Below are positions 37,406 to 46,788 of a stretch of DNA of 54,083 nucleotides, piece by piece. The stretch is taken from contig JAFRAK010000018.1 in NCBI GenBank assembly GCA_017405445.1, positions 1 to 54,083 on the forward strand, in the 5' to 3' direction. The position numbers and the translations under genes were made by a program. The stretch comes from Bacilli bacterium (GTDB lineage Bacteria > Bacillota_I > Bacilli_A > RF39 > UBA660). A model generated the notes under the pieces. It saw only the letters and a list, made by a program, of their open reading frames with translations. It did no database searches and was not told where the DNA came from. Each line of letters begins with the position of its first letter. Position 1 is the stretch's first letter.

Positions 37406-37939
37406 CTATTTTTCTTTTACTAGTTGTTTCTCATCTTTAAATCTTTTTATTTCTTCCTGAAAGAATTCATAAACTTCTTCTCTAGTATCATCACATCTTC
37501 CATCGATGTAGCCAAATCCTTTTTTAGCATATTGAAGACTTTCTCTTCTTCTACCTAATGTTTGGAAATTATTTTTAAACTGACTTACAATAAAATCAAG
37601 TAATCGAACTAATTCTTGATAATTGTCTTGATTGATACAAGGCATCATCTCCTCTATCATAGAAATAGTATCTTCTACTAGTGCATACATTTCATTTAAA
37701 TACTTTTCATCTGCAATTAATATTCTAGGATCTGGAACATGAAAAATTGGTTCAAGTATTTCTCCCATTTCTTGTTTAAAAGCATTTTTTATTAATAGTC
37801 GATTTACTTTTTTCCCAGTTCGATATAATGCTTCTATTGCACTTTCCATATTTAAATAAGCACAACAATCATCATTAATCTTTTTAAAAATATCTTCCGG
37901 TACTTGATGATTTTTAAATTGTTCTTTAATTGAATCCAT
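37406..37939 (-). CDS. helical protein of unknown function, paralogue of its neighbour
   Basis: 177 residues, helical, acidic/basic mixed, with no signal or membrane segment. The second half (YQELVRLLDFIVSQFKNNFQ ... EVYEFFQEEIKRFKDEK) aligns with the second half of the next gene upstream (LELVKLFDFAAQYYIKQIDY ... AIRKFFDLKLSKLEEK), so the two are diverged duplicates. GAGGTGA precedes the ATG. Ends 33 bp before dnaG, so it is probably expressed with replication and transcription genes. No family recognised. Confidence 0.55.
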   Translation of the reverse strand: MDSIKEQFKNHQVPEDIFKKINDDCCAYLNMESAIEALYRTGKKVNRLLIKNAFKQEMGEILEPIFHVPDPRILIADEKYLNEMYALVEDTISMIEEMMPCINQDNYQELVRLLDFIVSQFKNNFQTLGRRRESLQYAKKGFGYIDGRCDDTREEVYEFFQEEIKRFKDEKQLVKEK

Positions 37940-37948
37940 AAAATCACC

Positions 37949-38503
37949 TCACTTTCTATATTGATAAGAACTTGTTTTTTCTTCTAACTTACTAAGTTTT
38001 AAATCAAAAAATTTTCTAATAGCTTCGTCATTATCTTCATATTTTGAATGAAACATTTGAATTCCACTTAATAAAGATTCTAATTGTTCACTAGAATAAT
38101 CATAATAATCAATTTGTTTAATATAATATTGTGCTGCGAAATCAAATAGTTTTACTAATTCTAATACATTTTCAGAAGAAACAACGGACATCATTCGATT
38201 ATATAACTCATAATAAAACTCTGTAAGAGATATTTGTTTCTCAATAATTTCTTGTTTTTCTTCATAAAACTCTACTACATCCTGTCTCATAAAAGTAACA
38301 AAATTTAAGATTTTTTCTCCCATTTTTCTTCTATTATTATCATCTAACTCTTTATAAAATTCTTGATACTCTTCTTCTAAATCATCGATTGATACTTCAA
38401 GTAAAGTTTTAAAATCATCTTCATTTTTAATAAAATCAGTTTTAGTTTCAAACAACTTATATTCTCTCATCAAATCTTCAATTCTTTTCAAACCAAACCA
38501 CAC
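37949..38503 (-). CDS. helical protein of unknown function, paralogue of its neighbour
   Basis: Up to 184 residues, predicted almost fully helical with coiled-coil character (DDLEEEYQEFYKELDDNNRRK, EEKQEIIEKQISL). Its C-terminal half is related to the gene at 37406. The start is not settled: GTG 38503 lies inside the AAGGGTG ribosome site, while TTG 38491 (then KRIEDLMREY) has better spacing. It is 9 bp before its paralogue. Probably the first gene of the dnaG-rpoD-trmK transcript, after the thrS terminator. Confidence 0.55.
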   Translation of the reverse strand: MWFGLKRIEDLMREYKLFETKTDFIKNEDDFKTLLEVSIDDLEEEYQEFYKELDDNNRRKMGEKILNFVTFMRQDVVEFYEEKQEIIEKQISLTEFYYELYNRMMSVVSSENVLELVKLFDFAAQYYIKQIDYYDYSSEQLESLLSGIQMFHSKYEDNDEAIRKFFDLKLSKLEEKTSSYQYRK

Positions 38504-38548
38504 CCTTCGAATACTACTATTATAATGAAAAAAACCTTCTTTTTCAAC

Positions 38549-38580
38549 AAAAATAAATAAAGCAAATGCTTTATTTATTC
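38549..38580 (-). terminator. rho-independent terminator of thrS
   Basis: AATAAATAAAGCA / TGCTTTATTTATT stem followed on the minus strand by TTTG; overlaps the thrS stop. Confidence 0.75.
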
Positions 38581-40331
38581 TTTAAACTTCTATTTTTGAT
38601 TTCTTCCGTAATCATTTTAATAAACTCTTCTTGAGAAACAGTTGTAGTATCTTGTTCTCCAAATAAACGGAAAGATATTTCTTTATTATCTTTTTCTTTA
38701 TCTCCTAAGATAATCGTATAAGGTATTTTTTTAACTTGTGATTCTCTTAAACGATATCCTAATTTTTCATTACGATCATCTAATTCGACTCTTACATTAT
38801 TATTCTTTAATAACTCAAATACTTCGTTTGCATATTCTCCTTGAAACTCTGAATTAACTGGCATAATAATAGCTTGTACTGGAGCTAACCAAGTTGGGAA
38901 TGCTCCTTTAGTCTCTTCTATCATAAATGCAGTAAATCTATCAAATGTACCAAAGATTGCTCTATGAAGAACAACTGGTATTTGCTTTTCTCCATTAGAA
39001 TCGATATATGATAAATCAAATCTTCTAGGTAGTAAGAAATCTAATTGACAAGTAGATAAAGTAACTTCTGGTCCAACAGCAGGTTTAACTTCAACATCTA
39101 ATTTTGGTCCATAGAAAGCAGCTTCTCCAACAGCTTCAAAATATTCTACACCTAGATCATTTAATACTTCTCTTAATTTCTTTTCAGCACTATTCCACAT
39201 CTCATCATCATCAAAGTATTTTTCTTTATCTTCAGGATCTCTTAAAGATAATCTGAATTTATAGTCTTTAATACCAAAATCATGATAAACATCTAATATT
39301 AAACTAACTACTTTCTTAAATTCTTCTCCAATTTGATCTGGTCTTACAAATAAATGTGCATCATTTTGACACATACAACGAACACGTTCTAATCCTTTTA
39401 CAGCTCCACTTGCTTCATATCTAAAGTCTGTAGCAAATTCACCAATTCTAATAGGTAAATCACGATAAGAATGTAATTTATTTCCATAAATTAACATATG
39501 ATGAGGACAGTTCATTGGACGAAGAACAAATTCTTCATCATCTACTTTCATCATAGGAAACATATTTTCTTTATAATGATCCCAGTGTCCTGAAGTCTTA
39601 TATAAATCAACAGTTCCAACACATGGAGTATACACATGTAAATATCCCATCTTTTGTTCTTTTTCATAAATATAGTTTTCTAATTGTTTACGAATTAAAG
39701 CTCCATTTGGTAACCATAAAGGCATACCAGAACCAACTAAATCATGATTCATGAATAGTTCTTGTTCTTTACCTATCTTTCTATGATCTCTTTCTTTTGC
39801 TTCTTGAATCTCTCTTAAACAATTATCTAAGTCTTCTTGATTATCAAAACATACTCCATAGATTCTTTGAAGCATTTTATTTTTAGAATCTCCTTTCCAG
39901 TAAGCACCAGAAAATTTCAATAACTTAAAATATTTTAATTCTTTTGTATTATCAACATGTGGTCCACGACATAAATCTGTAAAATCTCCTTGTGTATAAC
40001 AAGAAATATTTTCATCATCCATTCTAGATATTAAATCTAATTTATATGGATCATCTTTAAATTTCTCTAAAGCTTCTTCTTTACTTAATTCATGTCTAAC
40101 AATTTTTTTAGCAGCTTTTGCACATTTTTTCATTTCATGTTCAATACGCTCTAAGTCTTCTTCTTTTATTACTTCATCTCCTAAATCAATGTCATAATAA
40201 AATCCTTCTTCAATTGCTGGTCCTACCCAAAACTTAGCATTTGGATATAAATGAGTAACAGCTTGTGCAAGTAAATGAGCACAAGAATGGTTTAATTTAT
40301 TTAATCTTTCATCTTCTTTAATATTTATCAT
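38571..40331 (-). CDS. thrS: threonyl-tRNA synthetase without the TGS domain
   Basis: 586 residues, about 55 shorter than usual because the N-terminal TGS domain is absent. It begins directly at the editing domain ([13 protein letters not shown], HxxxH, with CRGPHV). Class II motifs follow: [15 protein letters not shown] (motif 2), zinc/substrate site [13 protein letters not shown], and [14 protein letters not shown] (motif 3). The anticodon-binding domain ends the protein. AGGAGAATAATT precedes the ATG, so the short form is real. It is in one operon with the MBL hydrolase (2 bp apart) under a threonine T-box. Confidence 0.95.
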   Translation of the reverse strand: MINIKEDERLNKLNHSCAHLLAQAVTHLYPNAKFWVGPAIEEGFYYDIDLGDEVIKEEDLERIEHEMKKCAKAAKKIVRHELSKEEALEKFKDDPYKLDLISRMDDENISCYTQGDFTDLCRGPHVDNTKELKYFKLLKFSGAYWKGDSKNKMLQRIYGVCFDNQEDLDNCLREIQEAKERDHRKIGKEQELFMNHDLVGSGMPLWLPNGALIRKQLENYIYEKEQKMGYLHVYTPCVGTVDLYKTSGHWDHYKENMFPMMKVDDEEFVLRPMNCPHHMLIYGNKLHSYRDLPIRIGEFATDFRYEASGAVKGLERVRCMCQNDAHLFVRPDQIGEEFKKVVSLILDVYHDFGIKDYKFRLSLRDPEDKEKYFDDDEMWNSAEKKLREVLNDLGVEYFEAVGEAAFYGPKLDVEVKPAVGPEVTLSTCQLDFLLPRRFDLSYIDSNGEKQIPVVLHRAIFGTFDRFTAFMIEETKGAFPTWLAPVQAIIMPVNSEFQGEYANEVFELLKNNNVRVELDDRNEKLGYRLRESQVKKIPYTIILGDKEKDNKEISFRLFGEQDTTTVSQEEFIKMITEEIKNRSLKNK

Positions 40332-40333
40332 AA

Positions 40334-40939
40334 TTATTCTCCTATCTTTATTTCTACATTAATATTTTTATCAACTTTATTTTTAAAATCTTGTCCTAAA
40401 GTAAGATCTCCTACAATAGAACCATAGTGAATTGGAATCGCAAGTTCTGGTTTAATAGTATTAATATATTCACTTGCTTCCTCAACATTCATTGTATATG
40501 TACCACCTATTGGTACAAAACAAACATCCGTCTTGACCATATCGGTCTCAGGTGTTCGATCCGTATCTCCCATAATATAATAGTACTTATCTTCTAATAA
40601 TATGTTATACCCTACATACATCTTTTCTCTAGGATGAAAAATCTTATTAATATTATAAGCTGGTACTGTAACAAACTTAATATCATCAACCATATACATA
40701 CGATAACCATCTGCTAACACATGATGTTCTTTTTCTTTTAAACACCAAGGTACAACAATTTTAGTAGAATCTTTTCTTACATTTTCAATAGACTTTTCAT
40801 CATAATGATCATAATGATCATGTGTTATAAAAATGTAATCGGCATCATGTACTTCTTCTTCCACAAGATATGGATCAATATAAATAACTTTATCTCCAGT
40901 AAGTTTAATCGATGCATGTCGCAGTACTTCTATTTTCAT
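40334..40939 (-). CDS. metallo-beta-lactamase-fold hydrolase
   Basis: 201 residues from ATG 40939 (TAGGAGATGA upstream). Metal ligands are visible: THDHYDHYD (HxHxDH), MGDTD and PIHYGS, with an otherwise compact UPF0173-like beta-lactamase fold ([21 protein letters not shown]). It lies between the T-box leader and thrS, so it is made when threonyl-tRNA is low. Its substrate is unknown; a role in aminoacyl-tRNA or threonine metabolism is only suggested by context. Confidence 0.75.
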   Translation of the reverse strand: MKIEVLRHASIKLTGDKVIYIDPYLVEEEVHDADYIFITHDHYDHYDEKSIENVRKDSTKIVVPWCLKEKEHHVLADGYRMYMVDDIKFVTVPAYNINKIFHPREKMYVGYNILLEDKYYYIMGDTDRTPETDMVKTDVCFVPIGGTYTMNVEEASEYINTIKPELAIPIHYGSIVGDLTLGQDFKNKVDKNINVEIKIGE

Positions 40940-40960
40940 ATTATCATCTCCTACAAAAAT

Positions 40961-41165
40961 AAAAAGGACAGTACAGGAGTGCAAAGCACGGTACCATCCT
41001 TTATTAACTTACTTCAATAACGACTTACGCCGGAACTACTTTGTATAGTTCTACTCGAAAGGTAGTAATTCATTAAATACTTGTTCTTTTTCACCAACCA
41101 AGAACTCTCTAAAAAGATCTTTAACAAATCATGTCCTTTGTCCCTGTATTTCACCGATAGAAGTA
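40961..41165 (-). promoter_or_regulatory. T-box riboswitch, threonine specific, before the MBL-thrS operon
   Basis: Transcript order on the minus strand: AAAGGACATGA (stem I base and k-turn), AGAGAG and GGTTGGTG (distal stem I), then specifier ACT at 41066-41064 followed by A and CCTTT, which pairs back to AAAGG. The T-box sequence AAGGATGGTACCGTGC is at 41002-40987. The terminator pairs AGGATGGTACCGTGC with GCACTCCTGTACTGTCCT and has TTTTTATTTT behind it. ACU is a threonine codon, matching thrS. Confidence 0.9.
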
Positions 41166-41193
41166 ATATATCACTTTTTTATTGTTTTTTCAA
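41165..41193 (-). promoter_or_regulatory. sigma-A type promoter of the T-box-thrS transcript
   Basis: Minus-strand TTGAAA (41193-41188), exactly 17 nt, then TATATT (41170-41165), directly before the T-box leader. Confidence 0.7.
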
Positions 41194-41215
41194 TCTTTTT
41201 TTTAGATTTTGATAT

Positions 41216-42568
41216 TTATGAAGCAATTCGGAACGCTAAATACTTTCTGTAAGAAATATCCGTATTTTTAGCTTCAACACCCCCTCTATCATTAATAACT
41301 AAAAAACTTGAATAATCTCTTAGATAAGGACAACGAGTCCACCAATAATAATAATTACTACTAATTTTCATAATAATTTCAGAAGCATTACTTGGAGTTA
41401 CACCAAGATATTTAAAATAATCCATTTGCCTTTCAACACTAAGAGGAACAGAGCAAGATGAAGAAGAAACACCAAATAATTCTATAAAATCAAATAAGTA
41501 TATTTTATCTGTCGTAACAAAATTATTACTATCATAAGGACCATGTCCTGATACCACTCTAGTTGGAATAATTACTCTTTTTAATTCATCCGGTAAAGAA
41601 TTAAATACACCAGAATTTGTATAGTCAAACGAACCATCATATCCCAATGTACTATTTAAATATGCTCTCATTTCAGAATACTCCCAACCACCTTTATTTC
41701 CATCGCCTAATCTTACAGAACTAGTATAAGGATTAATTCGATGAGTGGAATTAAGTTCTATTAATTCAATAACAAATCCACAGGCAGTTTCCGAAAAATC
41801 AGAAGAAGAGCATTCTTCAGGTGTTGATAAATTAACGATACGTACTTGTGCAGTTGTCTCTGGTGTTCCATCATAATTCATATCTAATGCAACATTTCTT
41901 GTTAATCCTTCTTCCATCGCAGTTTGTAAGTGTGTTAAATTACCAGAGTTATAGGCATCTACTATTTGATTCCAAGTACCATATAAAAACACATTAGGTC
42001 TAGCAACAGAATTTGTATCTGCTTGAATATACTGAGGTTCTAAACTCGTCGTTATTGTAGTTACATCAGGTAATTCTTCTACATCTATTTTAAACTCTAA
42101 TCGTACTCTATATGTTTCAGTAGCTCCTACTTCTAATTTATGATTTTCAAGTATTTCCATTCCATCGGCATATGTTACTGAGTATTCTAAATAATTTGGC
42201 ATTTCACTGACTACCTCATTATTTACTTTTAAAGTTGTATTTAAACTACCTATCATTCCATCGATTGTTCCTGCATTTTCAACATCTACAGTAAATTCAT
42301 AGAAGTCTCCTGGTACAGATAATGTCACCTCAAAATCTACTTTACAATTATTTTCCGGATCAATATTCGCTGAGTTATCATTTTCTCCAATAGCTACTGA
42401 ATTTTCATTTACTTGAATATTATCAAAATGAATATCCCAAGAATTAGACTTTATCTTCGCAATACCATTAATTTGTAGATTTGCTTGTAAAATAGCATAA
42501 ATTATTCCTATAAGAAGTAGACTACATATTATAAAAAATGTGGTAATTTGTTTATTATTACTTCTCAT
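41216..42568 (-). CDS. membrane-anchored surface protein with DUF6273-like tail, stalk paralogue
   Basis: 450 residues from ATG 42568 (GTAGGAGG upstream; ATG 42574 is too close to the site). The N-terminal helix and Ig-like stalk (residues 1-190, INGIAKIKSNSWDIHFDN, DFYEFTVDVENAGTIDGMIG) match the DGR-type protein at 31968 at roughly 80% identity. The rest is unrelated, ending in WWTRCPYLRDYSSFLVIND ... YRKYLAFRI, a DUF6273-like C-type lectin-related domain. Its codons are ordinary for this genome and not NNY-biased, so this copy is not a DGR target. Probably an adhesin or sensor on the cell surface. Confidence 0.7.
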   Translation of the reverse strand: MRSNNKQITTFFIICSLLLIGIIYAILQANLQINGIAKIKSNSWDIHFDNIQVNENSVAIGENDNSANIDPENNCKVDFEVTLSVPGDFYEFTVDVENAGTIDGMIGSLNTTLKVNNEVVSEMPNYLEYSVTYADGMEILENHKLEVGATETYRVRLEFKIDVEELPDVTTITTSLEPQYIQADTNSVARPNVFLYGTWNQIVDAYNSGNLTHLQTAMEEGLTRNVALDMNYDGTPETTAQVRIVNLSTPEECSSSDFSETACGFVIELIELNSTHRINPYTSSVRLGDGNKGGWEYSEMRAYLNSTLGYDGSFDYTNSGVFNSLPDELKRVIIPTRVVSGHGPYDSNNFVTTDKIYLFDFIELFGVSSSSCSVPLSVERQMDYFKYLGVTPSNASEIIMKISSNYYYWWTRCPYLRDYSSFLVINDRGGVEAKNTDISYRKYLAFRIAS

Positions 42569-42610
42569 AGACATATCCTCCTACATTATAATAATAACAT
42601 AATCGATGCA

Positions 42611-42636
42611 GAAAAAAAAGAAGTATTCTACTTCTT
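42611..42636 (-). terminator. rho-independent terminator of the gene at 42628
   Basis: AAGAAGTAGAATACTTCTT stem followed on the minus strand by eight T residues. Confidence 0.75.
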
Positions 42637-43164
42637 AAATATTGATTTAATATATCGGTAAGCTTGTAAGAATCTACTCTTAAAACTATGAGTAGTCGAT
42701 GGAAATATATAACTACCAAATACGATAAATAACCAAATAAATCCTCTTAAATCTCCTGCTAAAAGAATAGAAATACCATATCCTAAAAGAAATAATCCTG
42801 CTAGAACCATCAATAATAAAACAAGAAGATTTAATATTTCATTTCTAGTTTTTTTATTTTGAAAATTAGTACCCTTAACTGCAAGTAATATTTCCGTTTC
42901 TGATTTAAAATTTTGAAATCTTTCTTCTAATTCTTCTAAAGAACTAACTGGATTTTCTGATTCATATAAAACATCTCTCATCATAACATTTCCACTTTCT
43001 TGTAGAACAATATCTACATGTAAATAATTTTCTTTTGGTAAATGAACAAAGAAATGTTTATCTACTAATTTAATTAATTTTAAACGACAATTATTAGAAA
43101 TACCTGTTGCTTCATTAACGAATACTTTTAAATCATTATTCATAGATTGTAGTGACTTACTCAT
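42628..43164 (-). CDS. two-helix membrane protein of unknown function
   Basis: 178 residues: a soluble N-terminal domain (1-105) of mixed fold, then two membrane helices (ILNLLVLLLMVLAGLFLLGYG and FIWLFIVFGSYIF) and a short basic tail. TAGGAGATTG precedes the ATG. It has its own terminator and lies between the RNB gene and the surface protein. No family recognised. Confidence 0.6.
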   Translation of the reverse strand: MSKSLQSMNNDLKVFVNEATGISNNCRLKLIKLVDKHFFVHLPKENYLHVDIVLQESGNVMMRDVLYESENPVSSLEELEERFQNFKSETEILLAVKGTNFQNKKTRNEILNLLVLLLMVLAGLFLLGYGISILLAGDLRGFIWLFIVFGSYIFPSTTHSFKSRFLQAYRYIKSIFKK

Positions 43165-43217
43165 ATTATCAATCTCCTATATTTAAATTATAACATAAAA
43201 CAATTATTTAAAAAGAA

Positions 43218-43243
43218 AAAAATCATCTTAACGATGATATTTT
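43218..43243 (-). terminator. rho-independent terminator of the RNB gene
   Basis: ATCATC-GTTAA-GATGAT stem followed on the minus strand by TTTTTTTC; overlaps the stop codon region. Confidence 0.65.
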
Positions 43244-45159
43244 TTTTGATATTCTTTGACAAAATATTCTATTGGAGATTGTTTAGCATTAATCTCTTTT
43301 GCTTTTTTATCAATCTCTTCTTTTAATTCTATTAATTCTTCTTCAGTAGGTTCTTTATCATAACAAACTTCTAAAGCATGTTCTACAACAATATCTGCTG
43401 CTCGTCTAAGAACTGATGTACAGTGACAATAATGATCTAAATCTAATCCATAATGTCTACCTTTAACATCATACCAACCTTTTGGATATAACCCATCAAT
43501 TAACTGATATAAGTTTTTGAATGAATCTCCTCCATAAGTTGTATTTAAACTATCAATCATTGCTTGTAGTTTTTGATTATTCTCCTCATTTACTTCATGT
43601 ACACGATACAAACAAGGATAATTGTTATCTGCAAAAAACTTTGCAACTCTATTTCCAGTTAACAACATACATTGATAGACAATATTCTCTGAACCAATTT
43701 TTTTAACTCTTAATTCAGATACATCTTCATTACTTTCTTTTACTCGATTATAAAGTTCTGTTCCTTTATATTTTTGTTCCAATAAAGAAGCTACTTCTTT
43801 TAAATTATACAAAGTATCTTGTAATTTCGTATTACTACTTCCATTTTCTAATATATCATTTGCATCTTGATAAGATAATCTTTTATTATTTTTAATAATT
43901 GACTTTAAAAAAGTTTCATAAACAACTTCACCCTTAGGATTAATTTCAAAATAATAAGTCCTTGCAAATCTATTTTCTCCTTCTTTTAAAGAACCTTTAT
44001 CTGCTGAAAAATCATATGGAAATATAGGAATTGTTCTTTTAAAATCATGATCCTTTGTCTGATAAACACGAGATAAATAGATTGAATGAGCTCTAGAGAT
44101 TGCTTCTTGAACCATATCAGAATCATATGGAAAATATCCAAGTACAGAAGCAATATGAACTCCTAATAAATAATTCCCATTAGAAAGCTTTTTGCAAGAT
44201 AAGCAATCATCAATTTCAACCGCATCATCTCCATCAATAGATACCAAATAATCACTTACTGGTTTTCGATCAGTCATAACTCCCTCTTTAGGAATATGAA
44301 CAAGTTTTGCATTCTTGATTTGATTTTCATCAAAAGAAACATGAATATTGTATTTAGAAGCAATTTGATGTATCCCTTCTTTCACATCATCAAATCCTTT
44401 AATTAGATTCACAACATTTGATACTTCATTTATTTTATCTCGATTTTTTCTTCCATTCTTTTTATTATAAGACAACTGATCTACATATTTATAAATCTCT
44501 TCCAAACACCCTTTTTTATCTGATACAGATAACTGAAAACTCTTTTGAGATAAAATTAACTTTATTAAATTATTATAATAATAAATATCTTCATCATTAG
44601 ATTCAGATACACTCCTTAAATAATTACGAATTAAATGACGAAATAAAGACACTTCATCTTTATCCTTAACATTTGCTAAAGCAGGCATCTTAGAAAAAGT
44701 ATATTCTAAATAAGGTAGATTTTTTACTTCATTCATTAAATAAGAAACAAATTCAAATGGTTTATTATCCTTTTCTTCATTTAATTCAATTAATACATCT
44801 AACTCTCTTCTTACTTTATTAAATTCACTTTGTACTTTTCTAATATTCTTATACTTTCTTCTACCTTCTCCTATATTACGATCCAGTTTTTCATATAATT
44901 TTAATATCTTTTTAGAAACAATTTTACGATTAACCCCTTCTCCATTTCTTAGAATATTTTCCATAAGTTTTAAGACTTCCACAACACGATCTAAAGCTTT
45001 AGAATCATCCATATCATCTATTTCTTCATTAGCTAAAACAAAAAGAGTACTGATAAGAGCATTATTATTATCTTCACCAATTATTGGGAATAAGTCCTTA
45101 TCTTTTACTTTTGGACCAACACAATTAAGATAATTCTTTAATGCTCTTTCAATACTCAT
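43228..45159 (-). CDS. RNB-domain ribonuclease (RNase II/R family), short divergent form
   Basis: 643 residues. The RNB domain starts at about residue 305 with SIDGDDAVEIDDCLS, which matches D201, D209 and D210 of E. coli RNase II but has Glu for D207. HIASVLGYFPYDS and HCTSVLRRAADIVVEHAL cover the remaining catalytic and RNA-contact parts. It ends soon after RNB without the usual C-terminal S1 domain. The first ~250 residues are a helical region with no cold-shock domain that I can see. GGAGGG precedes the start; dnaI is 1 bp upstream. RNA 3'-to-5' decay is likely but not certain. Confidence 0.7.
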   Translation of the reverse strand: MSIERALKNYLNCVGPKVKDKDLFPIIGEDNNNALISTLFVLANEEIDDMDDSKALDRVVEVLKLMENILRNGEGVNRKIVSKKILKLYEKLDRNIGEGRRKYKNIRKVQSEFNKVRRELDVLIELNEEKDNKPFEFVSYLMNEVKNLPYLEYTFSKMPALANVKDKDEVSLFRHLIRNYLRSVSESNDEDIYYYNNLIKLILSQKSFQLSVSDKKGCLEEIYKYVDQLSYNKKNGRKNRDKINEVSNVVNLIKGFDDVKEGIHQIASKYNIHVSFDENQIKNAKLVHIPKEGVMTDRKPVSDYLVSIDGDDAVEIDDCLSCKKLSNGNYLLGVHIASVLGYFPYDSDMVQEAISRAHSIYLSRVYQTKDHDFKRTIPIFPYDFSADKGSLKEGENRFARTYYFEINPKGEVVYETFLKSIIKNNKRLSYQDANDILENGSSNTKLQDTLYNLKEVASLLEQKYKGTELYNRVKESNEDVSELRVKKIGSENIVYQCMLLTGNRVAKFFADNNYPCLYRVHEVNEENNQKLQAMIDSLNTTYGGDSFKNLYQLIDGLYPKGWYDVKGRHYGLDLDHYCHCTSVLRRAADIVVEHALEVCYDKEPTEEELIELKEEIDKKAKEINAKQSPIEYFVKEYQKKYHR

Positions 45160-45160
45160 A

Positions 45161-46054
45161 TCAAACCCTCCTATTTTTACTAATTAATTCATAATATACA
45201 GTAAGCTGTTTTATTCTTTCTACAATTCTTCTTGCTTTCACTTTATCTACTCCTGTAGAAGTAATCGAAAGTGATTTTTCTAATTCTTCAAGTGTTAAAT
45301 TAGAAGTAAAGAATGTTGGTAAATGATTTTCCATACGATATTGAAGAATAATTCCTAATACTTCATCTCTAGACCAATCACTTACTTTTTCAGCACCTAT
45401 ATCATCTAATAGTAACAATGGAATTTTCATAATATGTTCAAGTAACTCATCATAGTCTGTTTGAAAAGCTGCTTTTAATAATTGTAAAAATCTTGGATAA
45501 TAAACTAATGCAGAAAAAATTCCTTTTTTCGCAAGTTCATTAAATAATGCAGAAATTAAATAAGTTTTCCCAGAACCAAAAGATCCATATAAATACATTC
45601 CTTTAGGTTTTTCTCCATTTAAATAAGCTGTTACAAACTCTTTAAAATACTTAATAATTGGAACTCTTGCTTTATCATCTTTATAAATTTCTTTTAAAGA
45701 TGCATTCTTGATATCTTCACTTAATTCAAATACTTCTATATTTGATTTATATTGATTTTCTTTTAATGAATGATTCATTTTATCACAAGCTTCATATGAA
45801 AAAGTAATTACTCTACCACTCTTAAATGGTTTAAAACAATAACCAGGTACTTTATTCTGACATTCTTCAAGAGATTTACAATTTTTACAGTGTTCATTTT
45901 CTAAAAAAGAATCTTCTAAATTAGAAGTATATTTCATAAGAGTTTCCTCTGGAATATCTAATTTATATACAAATTTTTTAAAATCTTGATTAGCACAAGC
46001 ATCTTGAAAAGAATGCAACAATTTTGTTGTATCTAATTGATAATTATTTGCCAT
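45161..46054 (-). CDS. dnaI: primosomal helicase loader DnaI
   Basis: 297 residues from ATG 46054 (GGTGGTGATTAG upstream). The N-terminal helicase-binding domain has zinc cysteines (CKNCKSLEECQNKVPGYC), and the AAA+ C-terminal domain has Walker A YGSFGSGKT and Walker B LLLLDDIGAEK. It loads the replicative helicase at the origin and at restart sites. No dnaB or dnaD is visible beside it. It is co-transcribed with the RNB gene 1 bp downstream. Confidence 0.9.
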   Translation of the reverse strand: MANNYQLDTTKLLHSFQDACANQDFKKFVYKLDIPEETLMKYTSNLEDSFLENEHCKNCKSLEECQNKVPGYCFKPFKSGRVITFSYEACDKMNHSLKENQYKSNIEVFELSEDIKNASLKEIYKDDKARVPIIKYFKEFVTAYLNGEKPKGMYLYGSFGSGKTYLISALFNELAKKGIFSALVYYPRFLQLLKAAFQTDYDELLEHIMKIPLLLLDDIGAEKVSDWSRDEVLGIILQYRMENHLPTFFTSNLTLEELEKSLSITSTGVDKVKARRIVERIKQLTVYYELISKNRRV

Positions 46055-46118
46055 ACTAATCACCACCGCTATATAAATTTTATCGAAAAACAAAGAAAAA
46101 GTCCATAAAACAAAGAAA

Positions 46119-46141
46119 AAAACTACCAAAAAGGTAGATTT
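46119..46141 (-). terminator. rho-independent terminator after the gene at 46144
   Basis: CTACC-TTTTT-GGTAG stem followed on the minus strand by seven T residues. Confidence 0.7.
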
Positions 46142-46143
46142 TT

Positions 46144-46713
46144 TTACTTATAAGATAAATTATCTAGTAATAATTTCATCAATTCTGTTAATTGTTTTGT
46201 CACAAGATCATTTTCTAAATCAATCTTTCCTAGAACAAATTCATCATTTGGAAAAGGAAAAGGACCAATGCTTAAACTAAATTGATAAAAATCATGCATC
46301 TTTGGTTCTACGAAATAAGCAATCAAAGTTCTCGCAGCTTTCTTTCCATCTCCAACAGGCATAATGGTATCTTGGAAATACAATTTAAAATGAAATAAAG
46401 CACTATCATAATCTTGATAAAACAAAAAACTTTGATCAACATTTTCACATTTAGTAGTTTTCATAATAGTCTTTGTTTGTTCAATACTAGAAGCCACTCT
46501 ATCTTCAAAATTTTCCTCCTGAACAGGACCATCTGATATTAATTGTTCTAAATAAGAAGAATTCGATGCTAAAAACACAATTTGTGGATTTTTACTTTCT
46601 TTAACTTCTAAAGAATTTAAAACAGGGATATTGAACTGTTCTGCATGAGCACGATAATTGAGTTCTTTTGTCATATCAAGTACAATTTCTTCTACACTAG
46701 GATTATTATTCAT
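46144..46713 (-). CDS. protein of unknown function upstream of dnaI
   Basis: 189 residues from ATG 46713 (AGGTGG upstream). No signal peptide, membrane helix or known motif. A mixed alpha/beta pattern is expected (NPQIVFLASNSSYLEQLI, LFHFKLYFQDTIMPVGDGKKAARTLIAYF in part, FPFPNDEFVLGKIDLEN). It carries its own terminator between it and dnaI. Could be a phage-type or lineage-specific protein; I cannot place it. Confidence 0.5.
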   Translation of the reverse strand: MNNNPSVEEIVLDMTKELNYRAHAEQFNIPVLNSLEVKESKNPQIVFLASNSSYLEQLISDGPVQEENFEDRVASSIEQTKTIMKTTKCENVDQSFLFYQDYDSALFHFKLYFQDTIMPVGDGKKAARTLIAYFVEPKMHDFYQFSLSIGPFPFPNDEFVLGKIDLENDLVTKQLTELMKLLLDNLSYK

Positions 46714-46788
46714 ATTAACCACCTCTATTATTAAATCAAATTTATCACAATTCTAATAATAAATCAATCATATACGATTAACTATCAT

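Noticed and set aside
41216..41420. Second possible DGR variable region at the end of the 41216 gene
   Set aside because: Codons are AT-rich and not NNY-biased, with no composition jump. The tail is an ordinary DUF6273-like end.
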